From positions 1-6,310 of the forward strand of contig JAUZEX010000430.1 of NCBI GenBank assembly GCA_030838815.1: 6,310 nt of DNA, in the 5' to 3' direction. Below the pieces are notes generated by a model, which searched no databases, was not told the DNA's origin, and was given only the letters and a program-made list of their open reading frames with translations. The stretch is from Actinomycetota bacterium (lineage in GTDB: Bacteria; Actinomycetota; Acidimicrobiia; IMCC26256; BP-133). Below are positions 1-5,048 of the stretch, in pieces. Made by a program: the position numbers and the translations under genes. The first letter of the stretch is position 1. Each line of letters begins with the position of its first letter.

Positions 1-1247
1 TGCTGCCCACGCCGGCGTTGGCCGGTCGCATCGACGCCCTGGCCCGGGAGGTCGCGGCCGACGTGATCTTCCTCGATCCGGCCCTGCCGCTCGGCGCCCT
101 GGGGCCCCGGCTGCGGGCGGCGCCCTACGTCGCCGTCCTCCACGGCGCCGAGGTCACCGTCCCCGGGCGGCTCCCCGGCTCCCGGGCCGCCCTCCGCCGG
201 GTGCTCGCCGGCGCGGCCGGTGTCCTCGCCGCCGGGACCTATCCCGCCGCCGAGGCCGCCCGGGCCGCCGGCCGGTCCCTGCCCGGGCTCGTGATCCCGC
301 CCGGCGTCGACGTCGACCGCTTCCGCCCCGACGGCGACGCCGCCCGGGCCGCGACCCGGAAACGGTTCGGTCTCCCCGAGACCGGCCCCCTCGTACTCGG
401 CGTCAGCCGCCTCGTGCCCCGCAAAGGCTTCGACGTCCTGATCGACGCCATGGCCCGCCTCGCCCGCCACTCGTTCCCCGCCTCCGAGGGCGCCGCGTTC
501 CCGTCCCCGGCCGGCGTGGCCGACGCCGGCTCCTCTCGGCCGACCGGCGCGGCCGACGCCGGCTCATCCTCCGCCCCGACAGGCGAATCCGGGCCTGTCC
601 ATCTGGCCCTGGCCGGAGGCGGACGGGACCGGGCGCGGCTGGCCCGGCGGGCGGCCCGGGCGGGGCTCGGCGACCGCTTCCACCTCCTGGGCCGGGTTCC
701 CGACGAGGACCTCGCCGCCCTCTACGCCTGCGCCGACGTCTTCGCCATGTGCTGCCGCGAGCGGTGGGGCGGTCTGGAGGCCGAGGGCTTCGGCATCGTC
801 TTCCTGGAGGCGGCGGCCTGTGGCGTGCCGGCGGTGGCCGGGCGCAGCGGTGGAGCCTGGGAGGCGGTCGAGGACGGCACCACCGGTTTCGTCGTCGACC
901 CGCTCGACACCGGCGCGGTTGCCGCCGCCGTCGGACGGCTGCTGTCCGACCCGGGCCTTCGCCGCTCCATGGGCGCCGCCGCCCGCACCCGGGCGGAGCG
1001 GGACTTCGCCTACGACCGGCTGGCGGCCCGCCTGACGCCGCTGGCCCGGGGCGACCTCTCCGTCTTCACCTCGATCGGCTCTGGCCCCACGGCGCCGCAC
1101 AGGGAACCGCCCGTCCCGGCCCCCCGAGCGACGCTCGGTCCGCCGCCGCTCTCGGACCCGCCGCCGCTCTCGGACCCGCCGCCGCTCTCGGACGCGCCGC
1201 CGGCGGACGCGCCGCCGCCCTCGGACGCGCCGCCGCCCGGGCCGTGA
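1..1247 (+). CDS. GT4-family glycosyltransferase, PimB'-like, 5'-partial
   Basis: The reading frame is open from base 3 to the stop at 1245-1247, so the gene begins upstream. The TTG at 18 is not a credible start, because the family has roughly 80 more N-terminal residues before this point. Numbering from that TTG, visible motifs are the acceptor-side LHGAE (41-45), PPGVDVDRF (94-102), the donor-phosphate loop SRLVPRKG (130-137) and the EX7E motif E256-E264 inside EGFGIVFLE. The block FAMCCRERWGGLEAEGFGIVFLEA closely follows actinobacterial PimB' (GDP-mannose-dependent mannosyltransferase making phosphatidylinositol dimannoside at the inner membrane face). The donor and acceptor here are inferred. 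Oddities are a ~42-residue low-complexity insertion (152-193) with an internal 11-residue duplication, Trp281 where the family usually has Pro (GGAPE), and a Pro-rich repeat tail after ~360. It overlaps the next gene by 4 bp. Confidence 0.88.
   Translation, partial: LPTPALAGRIDALAREVAADVIFLDPALPLGALGPRLRAAPYVAVLHGAEVTVPGRLPGSRAALRRVLAGAAGVLAAGTYPAAEAARAAGRSLPGLVIPPGVDVDRFRPDGDAARAATRKRFGLPETGPLVLGVSRLVPRKGFDVLIDAMARLARHSFPASEGAAFPSPAGVADAGSSRPTGAADAGSSSAPTGESGPVHLALAGGGRDRARLARRAARAGLGDRFHLLGRVPDEDLAALYACADVFAMCCRERWGGLEAEGFGIVFLEAAACGVPAVAGRSGGAWEAVEDGTTGFVVDPLDTGAVAAAVGRLLSDPGLRRSMGAAARTRAERDFAYDRLAARLTPLARGDLSVFTSIGSGPTAPHREPPVPAPRATLGPPPLSDPPPLSDPPPLSDAPPADAPPPSDAPPPGP
471..596 (+). repeat. 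Low-complexity in-frame insertion with a 33-bp duplication in the GT
   Basis: Bases 511-535 and 544-568 are 25-nt direct repeats with a 33-bp period and two mismatches (t517/c550, c533/a566). They encode consecutive 11-residue units of the form AGVADAGSSR-P and TGAADAGSSS. The stretch lies between the helix ending ...DAMARLARH and the strand LALAGGG, where PimB'-type enzymes have only a short linker. The period is a multiple of three, so the frame is preserved. Confidence 0.75.
1140..1244 (+). repeat. 18-bp tandem repeat coding a PPPLSD tail
   Basis: Three perfect 18-bp units at 1140-1157, 1158-1175 and 1176-1193 each encode PPPLSD. They are followed by degenerate units reading APPAD, APPPSD and APPPGP up to the stop codon. 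This forms a Pro/Ser/Asp-rich, probably disordered C-terminal tail beyond the catalytic GT-B fold. The start codon of the next gene lies within the last codons of this repeat. Confidence 0.85.
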
Positions 1248-1705
1248 ATCCCGACCGGCTCGACGAGTTCCCCGGGCACAGCGTCATCATCGCCAGCCTG
1301 GTCGGCACCGGGCTCTTCGCCGTCACCGCCATTCCGGCCGCGGCCGGCGTCGACGCCTTCAAGTTGCCGGCGGCCACCGTCAGCCTGGCGCTGTTCGTCG
1401 TGTCGATCCCGCTGTCGCTCCTGTCCCTGGCCCGGGCCGCGGTCCGCACCGCCCGCCAAGAGGACCGCATCACCGTCGGCAGCCTCTTCTTCCTCCAGGG
1501 CTCGGCCCCCCGGCCCGTCCGCCGGCTCCTCCTCGGCTCGCTGCTGGCCGCCCTGGCGGTCACGGTCGTGACGGCCTCCGGGGAGCCGTTCGGGGTGCTC
1601 CAGCCGGTGTTCCCGCTGGCCCTGTGCGCCTGGTGGGCCGCCTGCTACGGCACCTTCCCCCGCATCCCCGACCCCGACCAGCCCGGGCCCCGCCCCACGG
1701 GTTGA
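1244..1705 (+). CDS. Small four-helix membrane protein, unknown function
   Basis: The product is 153 residues and starts at the GTG that overlaps the preceding stop (GTGA), the usual sign of translational coupling. No Shine-Dalgarno is visible because the upstream bases are the coding repeat of the GT tail. Four hydrophobic segments are apparent: about residues 13-35 (SVIIASLVGTGLFAVTAIPA), 43-65 (AATVSLALFVVSIPLSLLSL), 85-105 (RLLLGSLLAALAVTVVTASG) and 118-133 (PVFPLALCAWWAACYG). A charged loop (RTARQEDRITVGSLFF) separates helices 2 and 3, and the tail is Pro-rich. I do not recognise a named family. The overlap with a PimB'-like GT suggests a role in the same envelope process. Its frame is also open far upstream inside the GT gene, but that part is a GC-rich shadow with no membrane character, so the start at 1244 is preferred. 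Confidence 0.8.
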   Translation: MNPDRLDEFPGHSVIIASLVGTGLFAVTAIPAAAGVDAFKLPAATVSLALFVVSIPLSLLSLARAAVRTARQEDRITVGSLFFLQGSAPRPVRRLLLGSLLAALAVTVVTASGEPFGVLQPVFPLALCAWWAACYGTFPRIPDPDQPGPRPTG

Positions 1706-1711
1706 TAGGGT
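1706..1711 (+). promoter_or_regulatory. Candidate -10 element (TAGGGT) for a near-leaderless SRPBCC transcript
   Basis: The hexamer TAGGGT fits the actinobacterial -10 form TANNNT. It sits just after the stop of the membrane-protein gene and ends 10 bases before the ATG at 1722. Transcription starting 7 or so bases downstream would give almost no 5' leader, which fits the lack of a good Shine-Dalgarno. No -35 box is recognisable. Readthrough from the upstream genes is equally possible. Confidence 0.35.
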
Positions 1712-1721
1712 CCGCCGTTCT

Positions 1722-2171
1722 ATGGCTGACGAGGCACGCGAGAGCATCCACGTCGAGGCGACCCCCGAGCGGTGCTACGCGGTGGCGATCGACTTCGACC
1801 GCTACCCGCAGTGGGCCACCGATGTGAAGGAGATCGAGGTCCTCGACCGCGACGACGAAGGCCGGGGCCGCCGGGTGCGGTACCAGATCTCGGCCCTCGG
1901 GAAGTCGATCGGCTACACCCTCGAGTACGACTACGCCGACGCTCCGGGCGGCTTCTCCTGGAAGCTGGAGCAGGCCGACTTCCTCAAGCGCCTCGACGGG
2001 GCCTACCGCTTCGACCCCGACGGCGACGGCACCCGGGTCGGCTACGTGTTGACCGTCGACGTGACGCTGCCGCTGCCGGGGTTCATGAAGCGGGCCGCGG
2101 CGGGCATGATCGTCGACAACGCCATGAAGCAGCTCAAGCAGTACATCGAGGCTGGCGGCGGAGCCGGCTGA
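1722..2171 (+). CDS. SRPBCC (START/polyketide-cyclase-like) family protein
   Basis: The 149-residue length is typical of single-domain SRPBCC proteins, which bind lipids or other hydrophobic ligands in a helix-grip cavity. Family features in order are the first strand ESIHVEATPERCYAVAIDFDRYPQWATDVKEIEVL (residues 7-41, with the characteristic xDFxxYPxW), strands around RVRYQISALGKSIGYTLEYDY (51-71), GGFSWKLEQADFLKRLDGAYRF (76-97), the TRVGYVLTVDVTLPLPGF strand (104-121) and the long C-terminal helix MKRAAAGMIVDNAMKQLKQYIEA (122-144). The protein is soluble with no signal peptide. It resembles M. tuberculosis Rv2185c/TB16.3-type proteins, which also lie near the PimB' gene, so an envelope-lipid link is plausible; the ligand is unknown. 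The ATG at 1722 follows the upstream stop by 16 bases. Confidence 0.87.
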   Translation: MADEARESIHVEATPERCYAVAIDFDRYPQWATDVKEIEVLDRDDEGRGRRVRYQISALGKSIGYTLEYDYADAPGGFSWKLEQADFLKRLDGAYRFDPDGDGTRVGYVLTVDVTLPLPGFMKRAAAGMIVDNAMKQLKQYIEAGGGAG

Positions 2172-2231
2172 CCGGCCCCGCCCGCCTCGTTCGAATCCGC
2201 CCGCCTCGTTCGAAAATCCGGATGACGGGGC
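2172..2231. repeat. Convergent intergenic spacer with an 18-bp direct repeat and a weak terminator stem
   Basis: The spacer holds a perfect 18-bp direct repeat (CCGCCCGCCTCGTTCGAA) at 2178-2195 and 2197-2214, a 19-bp period; each copy ends in the palindrome TTCGAA. An ATCCGGAT palindrome lies at 2216-2223. A 7-bp stem can form between 2174-2180 (GGCCCCG) and 2226-2232 (CGGGGCC), enclosing both repeats. There is no U-tract, so any terminator function is conjecture based on the tail-to-tail gene arrangement. Confidence 0.6.
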
Positions 2232-2624
2232 CTAGTGGTGGCGTGACCACCAGTGCGACTTGTGCTCGTCGTCGTCGTGGGCCCCTTCGTCGTCGGGGAC
2301 CGTGACCTCCCGATGGGAATTCGCCCCGGCGAGCTTCTGCTCCAGCTCCGCCACCTTCCGGGCCAGGGTCTCGGCCTTGGCCTCGGCCTGGGCAGCCCGG
2401 TGGAGGGCGGCATCGACGTCGGCCTGGCTCGGACCTCCCGACGGGGCGGGAGCCGGAGCGGGCAGGGACGGCGCCGCCGTCATGACGGCGTTCCGGAGAT
2501 AGGCCGGCTTCGACGACGCCAGGGCGTTGAACTTCTCCACCCAGTCGGTCTTGCTGGCCTCGTCGAGCTTGTGGACGGCCCACTCGAGTAGCTCGGTGGC
2601 CGGACTCTCCTTGCTGGCGCCCAT
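2232..2624 (-). CDS. Small coiled-coil protein with Asp/His-rich tail, unknown function
   Basis: The product is 130 residues. Its ATG (complement of 2622-2624) is preceded by a strong Shine-Dalgarno, AGGAGG at 2638-2633 with 8-base spacing, which fixes the start. Residues 1-50 form an amphipathic, probably helical domain (LLEWAVHKLDEASKTDWVEKF...AYLRNAVMTA). A Pro/Ala linker follows (PSLPAPAPAPSGG, 52-64). Residues 68-100 form a heptad-type coiled coil (ADVDAALHRAAQAEAKAETLARKVAELEQKL). The tail is DDEGAHDDDEHKSHWWSRHH, rich in Asp, His and Trp. No signal peptide or membrane helix is seen. I do not recognise a family. Architecture suggests an oligomeric scaffold or a regulator. It is transcribed alone, convergent with the SRPBCC gene and divergent from the baeRF gene. 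The real codon structure and SD support a genuine gene. Confidence 0.75.
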   Translation of the reverse strand: MGASKESPATELLEWAVHKLDEASKTDWVEKFNALASSKPAYLRNAVMTAAPSLPAPAPAPSGGPSQADVDAALHRAAQAEAKAETLARKVAELEQKLAGANSHREVTVPDDEGAHDDDEHKSHWWSRHH

Positions 2625-2632
2625 TCCTTCCC

Positions 2633-2663
2633 CCTCCTGCGTCCAGGTGCGGGGCCGACGGTA
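2633..2663 (-). promoter_or_regulatory. Candidate promoter and strong SD of the coiled-coil gene
   Basis: Reading the minus strand, TGATACCGT contains the -10-like hexamer TACCGT (2663-2658, with TG two bases upstream of it). AGGAGG at 2638-2633 follows, then the ATG at 2624. The SD is convincing and decides the start. The -10 is only a match to TANNNT, and no -35 is evident. Confidence 0.45.
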
Positions 2664-2706
2664 TCAGCCGGTTCCCCGCTCGGGGAGGGGCACCGTCGAC
2701 AGGCCG

Positions 2707-2712
2707 TAGCAT
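2707..2712 (+). promoter_or_regulatory. Candidate -10 element (TAGCAT) for the baeRF/ROK operon
   Basis: TAGCAT fits TANNNT and lies in the 167-bp divergent spacer. A start site about 7 bases downstream would give a leader of about 70 nt carrying the C/G-tract hairpins at 2725-2758. No convincing -35 is present at the right distance, so this is a pattern match only. Confidence 0.3.
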
Positions 2713-2724
2713 TGCCCCCCAACA

Positions 2725-2758
2725 TCCCCCTGATGGGGGACTCCCGCGGGGGACCCCC
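2725..2758 (+). promoter_or_regulatory. Overlapping C/G-tract hairpins in the leader of the baeRF gene
   Basis: A 6-bp stem with a 4-base loop forms from TCCCCC (2725-2730), loop TGAT, and GGGGGA (2735-2740). A second run, GGGGG (2748-2752) next to CCCCC (2754-2758), can alternatively pair with the C-tract at 2726-2730 or the G-tract at 2735-2739. The strand carries five C-runs between 2715 and 2762. The competing pairings could act as an attenuator or mask the leader, but no terminator U-tract or known riboswitch fold is visible. Confidence 0.45.
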
Positions 2759-2791
2759 TCCCGTAATCCGAGGCGGACGAAGGGAGACCGC

Positions 2792-3922
2792 GTGATCAGT
2801 GAGGACCGGATCCGAGCGCTGGCCGGCCATCGCGGCAGTGCCGTGGTGACCAGCTGCTACCTCGACGTCGACGGGCGCAGCCATCCGCGCCACTCCGACT
2901 ACGAGGCCCAGCTCGACCACCTCATCCGCCAGGGCCGGGAGAAGGCGGCCGGGTTCGGGCCGGAGGCGGCCCGCTCGGTGGCCGCCGACCTCGACCGCAT
3001 CGCCGGCTGGGTGCGGAGCGGGTTCGACCGGTCGCGGGTCCGGGGACTGGCCTTCTTCGCCTGCTCGATCGACAGCTTCTTCGAGGTCGTGGAGTCGCCC
3101 CTGCCCGTCCGCAACGGCGTGGTCGTCAACCACACGCCCCATGTGCGGCCGCTGGAGTCGCTCCTCCAGGCCTACGAACGGTTCGCGGTGATGCTCGTCG
3201 ACCGCCAGCGGGCCCGCCTGTTCCGCTTCGAGCTGGGGGAGCTCACCGAGCAGACCGAGGTGTTCGACGCCGTATCCCGGGGCGGCGATCAGGCCGGCCA
3301 TCCCGCCCAGGGCAGCCGGGGAGCAGCCGTCCAGCGCCACAGCGACGAGGTGACCCACCGGCACCTGAAGCACGCCGCCGAAGTAGCCTTCGCCGAGCTT
3401 CAGCAGCGGCCCGTGGACCACCTCATCCTGGGCGGACCGCACGAGATGGTCGTGGAGCTCGAGGGGCTGCTCCACCCCTGGATCAGGGATCGTGTGGCCG
3501 ACCGGCTGGCGATCTCCGCCACCGCCGGGCCCGACGAGGTGCGCCAGGCGGCGCTGTGCGTGGAGGCCGCCGTGGCCCGCCGCAACGAGGCGGCTCTGGT
3601 CGACCGGCTGCGCGACGCCGTCGGCGCCGGCGGCGGCGTGGCCGGCCTGGAACCGACGCTGGCGGCACTGGTGGGGCGCCGTGTCGAGCTGCTGCTGGTC
3701 TCGGACGGCTACGAGACCGAGGGCTGGCGGTGCCGGTCGTGCCAGTACCTCGGCCCGCTGGGCCGGCGCTGCCCGGTCTGCGCCAACTCCATGGATCTCG
3801 TCGACGACGTCGTCGAGGAGGCCGTCGAGGACGCCCTGGCCAACAAGTGCCGGGTACAGATGGTGCGGGAGAACGCCGACCTCGACGTCCTCGGCCGCAT
3901 CGGCGCGATCCTTCGTTTTTAA
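2792..3922 (+). CDS. Bacterial archaeo-eukaryotic release factor-like (baeRF/Vms1-type) protein
   Basis: The product is 376 residues. The GTG start has GGAG at 2783-2786 five bases upstream, and the N-terminus ALAGHRGSAVVTSCYLDVDGRSHPRHSDYE matches the family start. Domains: an N-terminal eRF1-domain-1-like region (1-128); a central RNase-H-like domain starting FAVMLVDRQRARLFRFELGEL (131-151) and reaching VDHLILGGPHEMVVELEGLL (208-227); and a C-terminal L7Ae/Pelota-like domain (250-376) ending DLDVLGRIGAILRF, with a zinc ribbon C314-X2-C317-X9-C327-X2-C330. Relatives such as yeast Vms1 release stalled nascent chains by cleaving peptidyl-tRNA; this role is family knowledge, not shown here. The catalytic loop, usually GxSQ-like before YQRH, reads QGSRGAAVQRH (173-183) with Gly177 at the expected Gln, so activity is doubtful. 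The next gene starts immediately after its stop. Confidence 0.85.
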   Translation: MISEDRIRALAGHRGSAVVTSCYLDVDGRSHPRHSDYEAQLDHLIRQGREKAAGFGPEAARSVAADLDRIAGWVRSGFDRSRVRGLAFFACSIDSFFEVVESPLPVRNGVVVNHTPHVRPLESLLQAYERFAVMLVDRQRARLFRFELGELTEQTEVFDAVSRGGDQAGHPAQGSRGAAVQRHSDEVTHRHLKHAAEVAFAELQQRPVDHLILGGPHEMVVELEGLLHPWIRDRVADRLAISATAGPDEVRQAALCVEAAVARRNEAALVDRLRDAVGAGGGVAGLEPTLAALVGRRVELLLVSDGYETEGWRCRSCQYLGPLGRRCPVCANSMDLVDDVVEEAVEDALANKCRVQMVRENADLDVLGRIGAILRF

Positions 3923-4882
3923 GTGAGTTCACCCTTGCTGACCGCCGGGGTCGACATCGGCGGGACGAAGCTCCTGGCCGTCGCCGCCACCGAGAAGGGC
4001 GAGATCGTGGCCGAGCGCCGCCAGCCGACGGCGGACGGTCCCGAGGCGGTGCTGGCCGCCATCACCGCCGTGGTGGCCGACCTCCTCTCCGACCAACCCG
4101 ACATCGCCGCCGTCGGCGTGGGCCTGCCCGGCCTCGTCGACCTGGCCGGCGTCGTCCACTACGCCCCCAACCTCCCCGGCTTCGTCGGCGTCGCCGCCCA
4201 GGCCCGGCTGGCGGCCGTCTGCCCGGTGCCGGTGGTGGTCGACAACGACGCCAACGTCGCTGCGCTGGCCGAGGTCCTCCACGGCGCGGGCCGGGACAGA
4301 CGCGAGGTGCTGATGGTCACGCTGGGAACGGGCATCGGCGGCGGCCTCATCATCAACGGCGCGGTGAACCGGGGCGGCTTCGGCTTCGCGGCGGAAATCG
4401 GGCACTTCACCGTGGACCGCGACGGCCCGCTCTGCGCCTGCGGGGAGCGGGGCCACTGGGAGGCCCTGGCGTCGGGCACCGCCCTCGGCCGGCGGGCCCG
4501 GGAGTGGGCGGCCCGGGGCGACGCCCCCGACGTGCTGGCCCGGGCCGGCGGCATCGTGGCGGCGGTGACCGGCCACGGGGTGGGGGAGTCGGCCCGGGCC
4601 GGAGAGGCGGACGGGCTGGCGCTCCTGGCCGAGCACGCCCGCGACGTGGCGCTGGGCCTCGGCGGCCTGGTCAACATCCTCGACCCCGAGCTCGTGGTCA
4701 TCGGAGGCGGTCTGGTGCATCTCGGCGAAGCGCTGCTGGCGCCGATCCGGGCCGCCCTGCCGGCCCACGTCGAGGCGGCGACCCTCCGCCCGATGCCGCC
4801 CGTCGTCGCCGCCGCCCTCGGCGAGCAGGCCGGCGCCGTCGGCGCCGCCGCCCTGGCCCGAACGCTCCTCCGGCCGCCGTGA
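3923..4882 (+). CDS. ROK-family sugar kinase, probable glucokinase
   Basis: The product is 319 residues, a normal ROK length. It phosphorylates a hexose, probably glucose at C6 with ATP, in the cytoplasm; substrate assignment is inferred. Motifs are the phosphate loop DIGGTK (11-16), the hinge GVGLPGLVD (65-73), the catalytic Asp109 in VVDNDANVAALAE, ATP-binding LGTGIGGGLIINGAVNRGGFGFAAEIGH (134-161) with the substrate/zinc motif E158-x-G-H161, the zinc segment C171-A-C173-GERGH178, and the C-terminal adenine-site GGGLVHLGE (261-269). The third zinc Cys of the usual CxCGxxGCWE is His178 here, still a possible ligand. Start: the GTG at 3923 abuts the TAA of the previous gene with zero spacing and no Shine-Dalgarno, suggesting translational coupling or reinitiation; a TTG at 3938 is an alternative. 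There is no DNA-binding N-terminal domain, so it is a kinase rather than a NagC-type repressor. Confidence 0.9.
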   Translation: MSSPLLTAGVDIGGTKLLAVAATEKGEIVAERRQPTADGPEAVLAAITAVVADLLSDQPDIAAVGVGLPGLVDLAGVVHYAPNLPGFVGVAAQARLAAVCPVPVVVDNDANVAALAEVLHGAGRDRREVLMVTLGTGIGGGLIINGAVNRGGFGFAAEIGHFTVDRDGPLCACGERGHWEALASGTALGRRAREWAARGDAPDVLARAGGIVAAVTGHGVGESARAGEADGLALLAEHARDVALGLGGLVNILDPELVVIGGGLVHLGEALLAPIRAALPAHVEAATLRPMPPVVAAALGEQAGAVGAAALARTLLRPP

Positions 4883-4921
4883 TCCCGCTCCCGCCCCAGC
4901 CCTCGTGACCCGCCACCGTTT

Positions 4922-4963
4922 CGGCGCTCCTCCGTCGCGGACGTCCGCGACGGATGAGCGCCG
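4922..4963. repeat. Hairpin repeat, copy A (downstream of the ROK gene)
   Basis: Arms of 20 nt at 4922-4941 and 4944-4963 are complementary except for one C/A mismatch at the ninth pair, with only CG between them (in RNA the loop would be at least ACGT). The outer part, CGGCGCTC...GAGCGCCGGTTC, matches the outer arms of copies B and C. It lies 40 bp after the ROK stop, so it is a likely transcription terminator even though no U-tract follows. Confidence 0.75.
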
Positions 4964-5006
4964 GTTCAATGCCCCCGGCTGGCGCCCGCCGGCCGGTCCG
5001 GCGATT

Positions 5007-5048
5007 CGGCGTTCTTTTCGGACGGACGGGTGTCGGAAATGAACGCCG
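5007..5048. repeat. Hairpin repeat, copy B (overlaps the LLM gene start)
   Basis: Arms of 16 nt at 5007-5022 (CGGCGTTCTTTTCGGA) and 5033-5048 (TCGGAAATGAACGCCG) pair except for T/T (5015/5040) and G/G (5020/5035), with a 10-nt loop. The 3' arm GGAAATGAACGCCGGTTC is nearly the same as in the two copies near 6130 and 6200. The GTG at 5030 lies at the end of the loop, and the ATG at 5039 in the 3' arm. Confidence 0.75.

Noticed and set aside
749..1243. Upstream extension of the membrane-protein frame into the GT gene
   Set aside because: The extra part is Arg/Gly-rich out-of-frame reading of the conserved GT C-domain; the GTGA overlap at 1244 gives a sensible membrane protein.
2715..2762. G-quadruplex on the minus strand
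   Set aside because: The G-runs are separated by long, partly self-complementary loops, so hairpins are more likely.
3556..4908. A long plus-strand frame overlapping the end of the baeRF gene and the ROK gene
   Set aside because: The product is an Arg/Gly/Pro-rich shadow of the ROK kinase in another frame; the true frame carries all ROK motifs.
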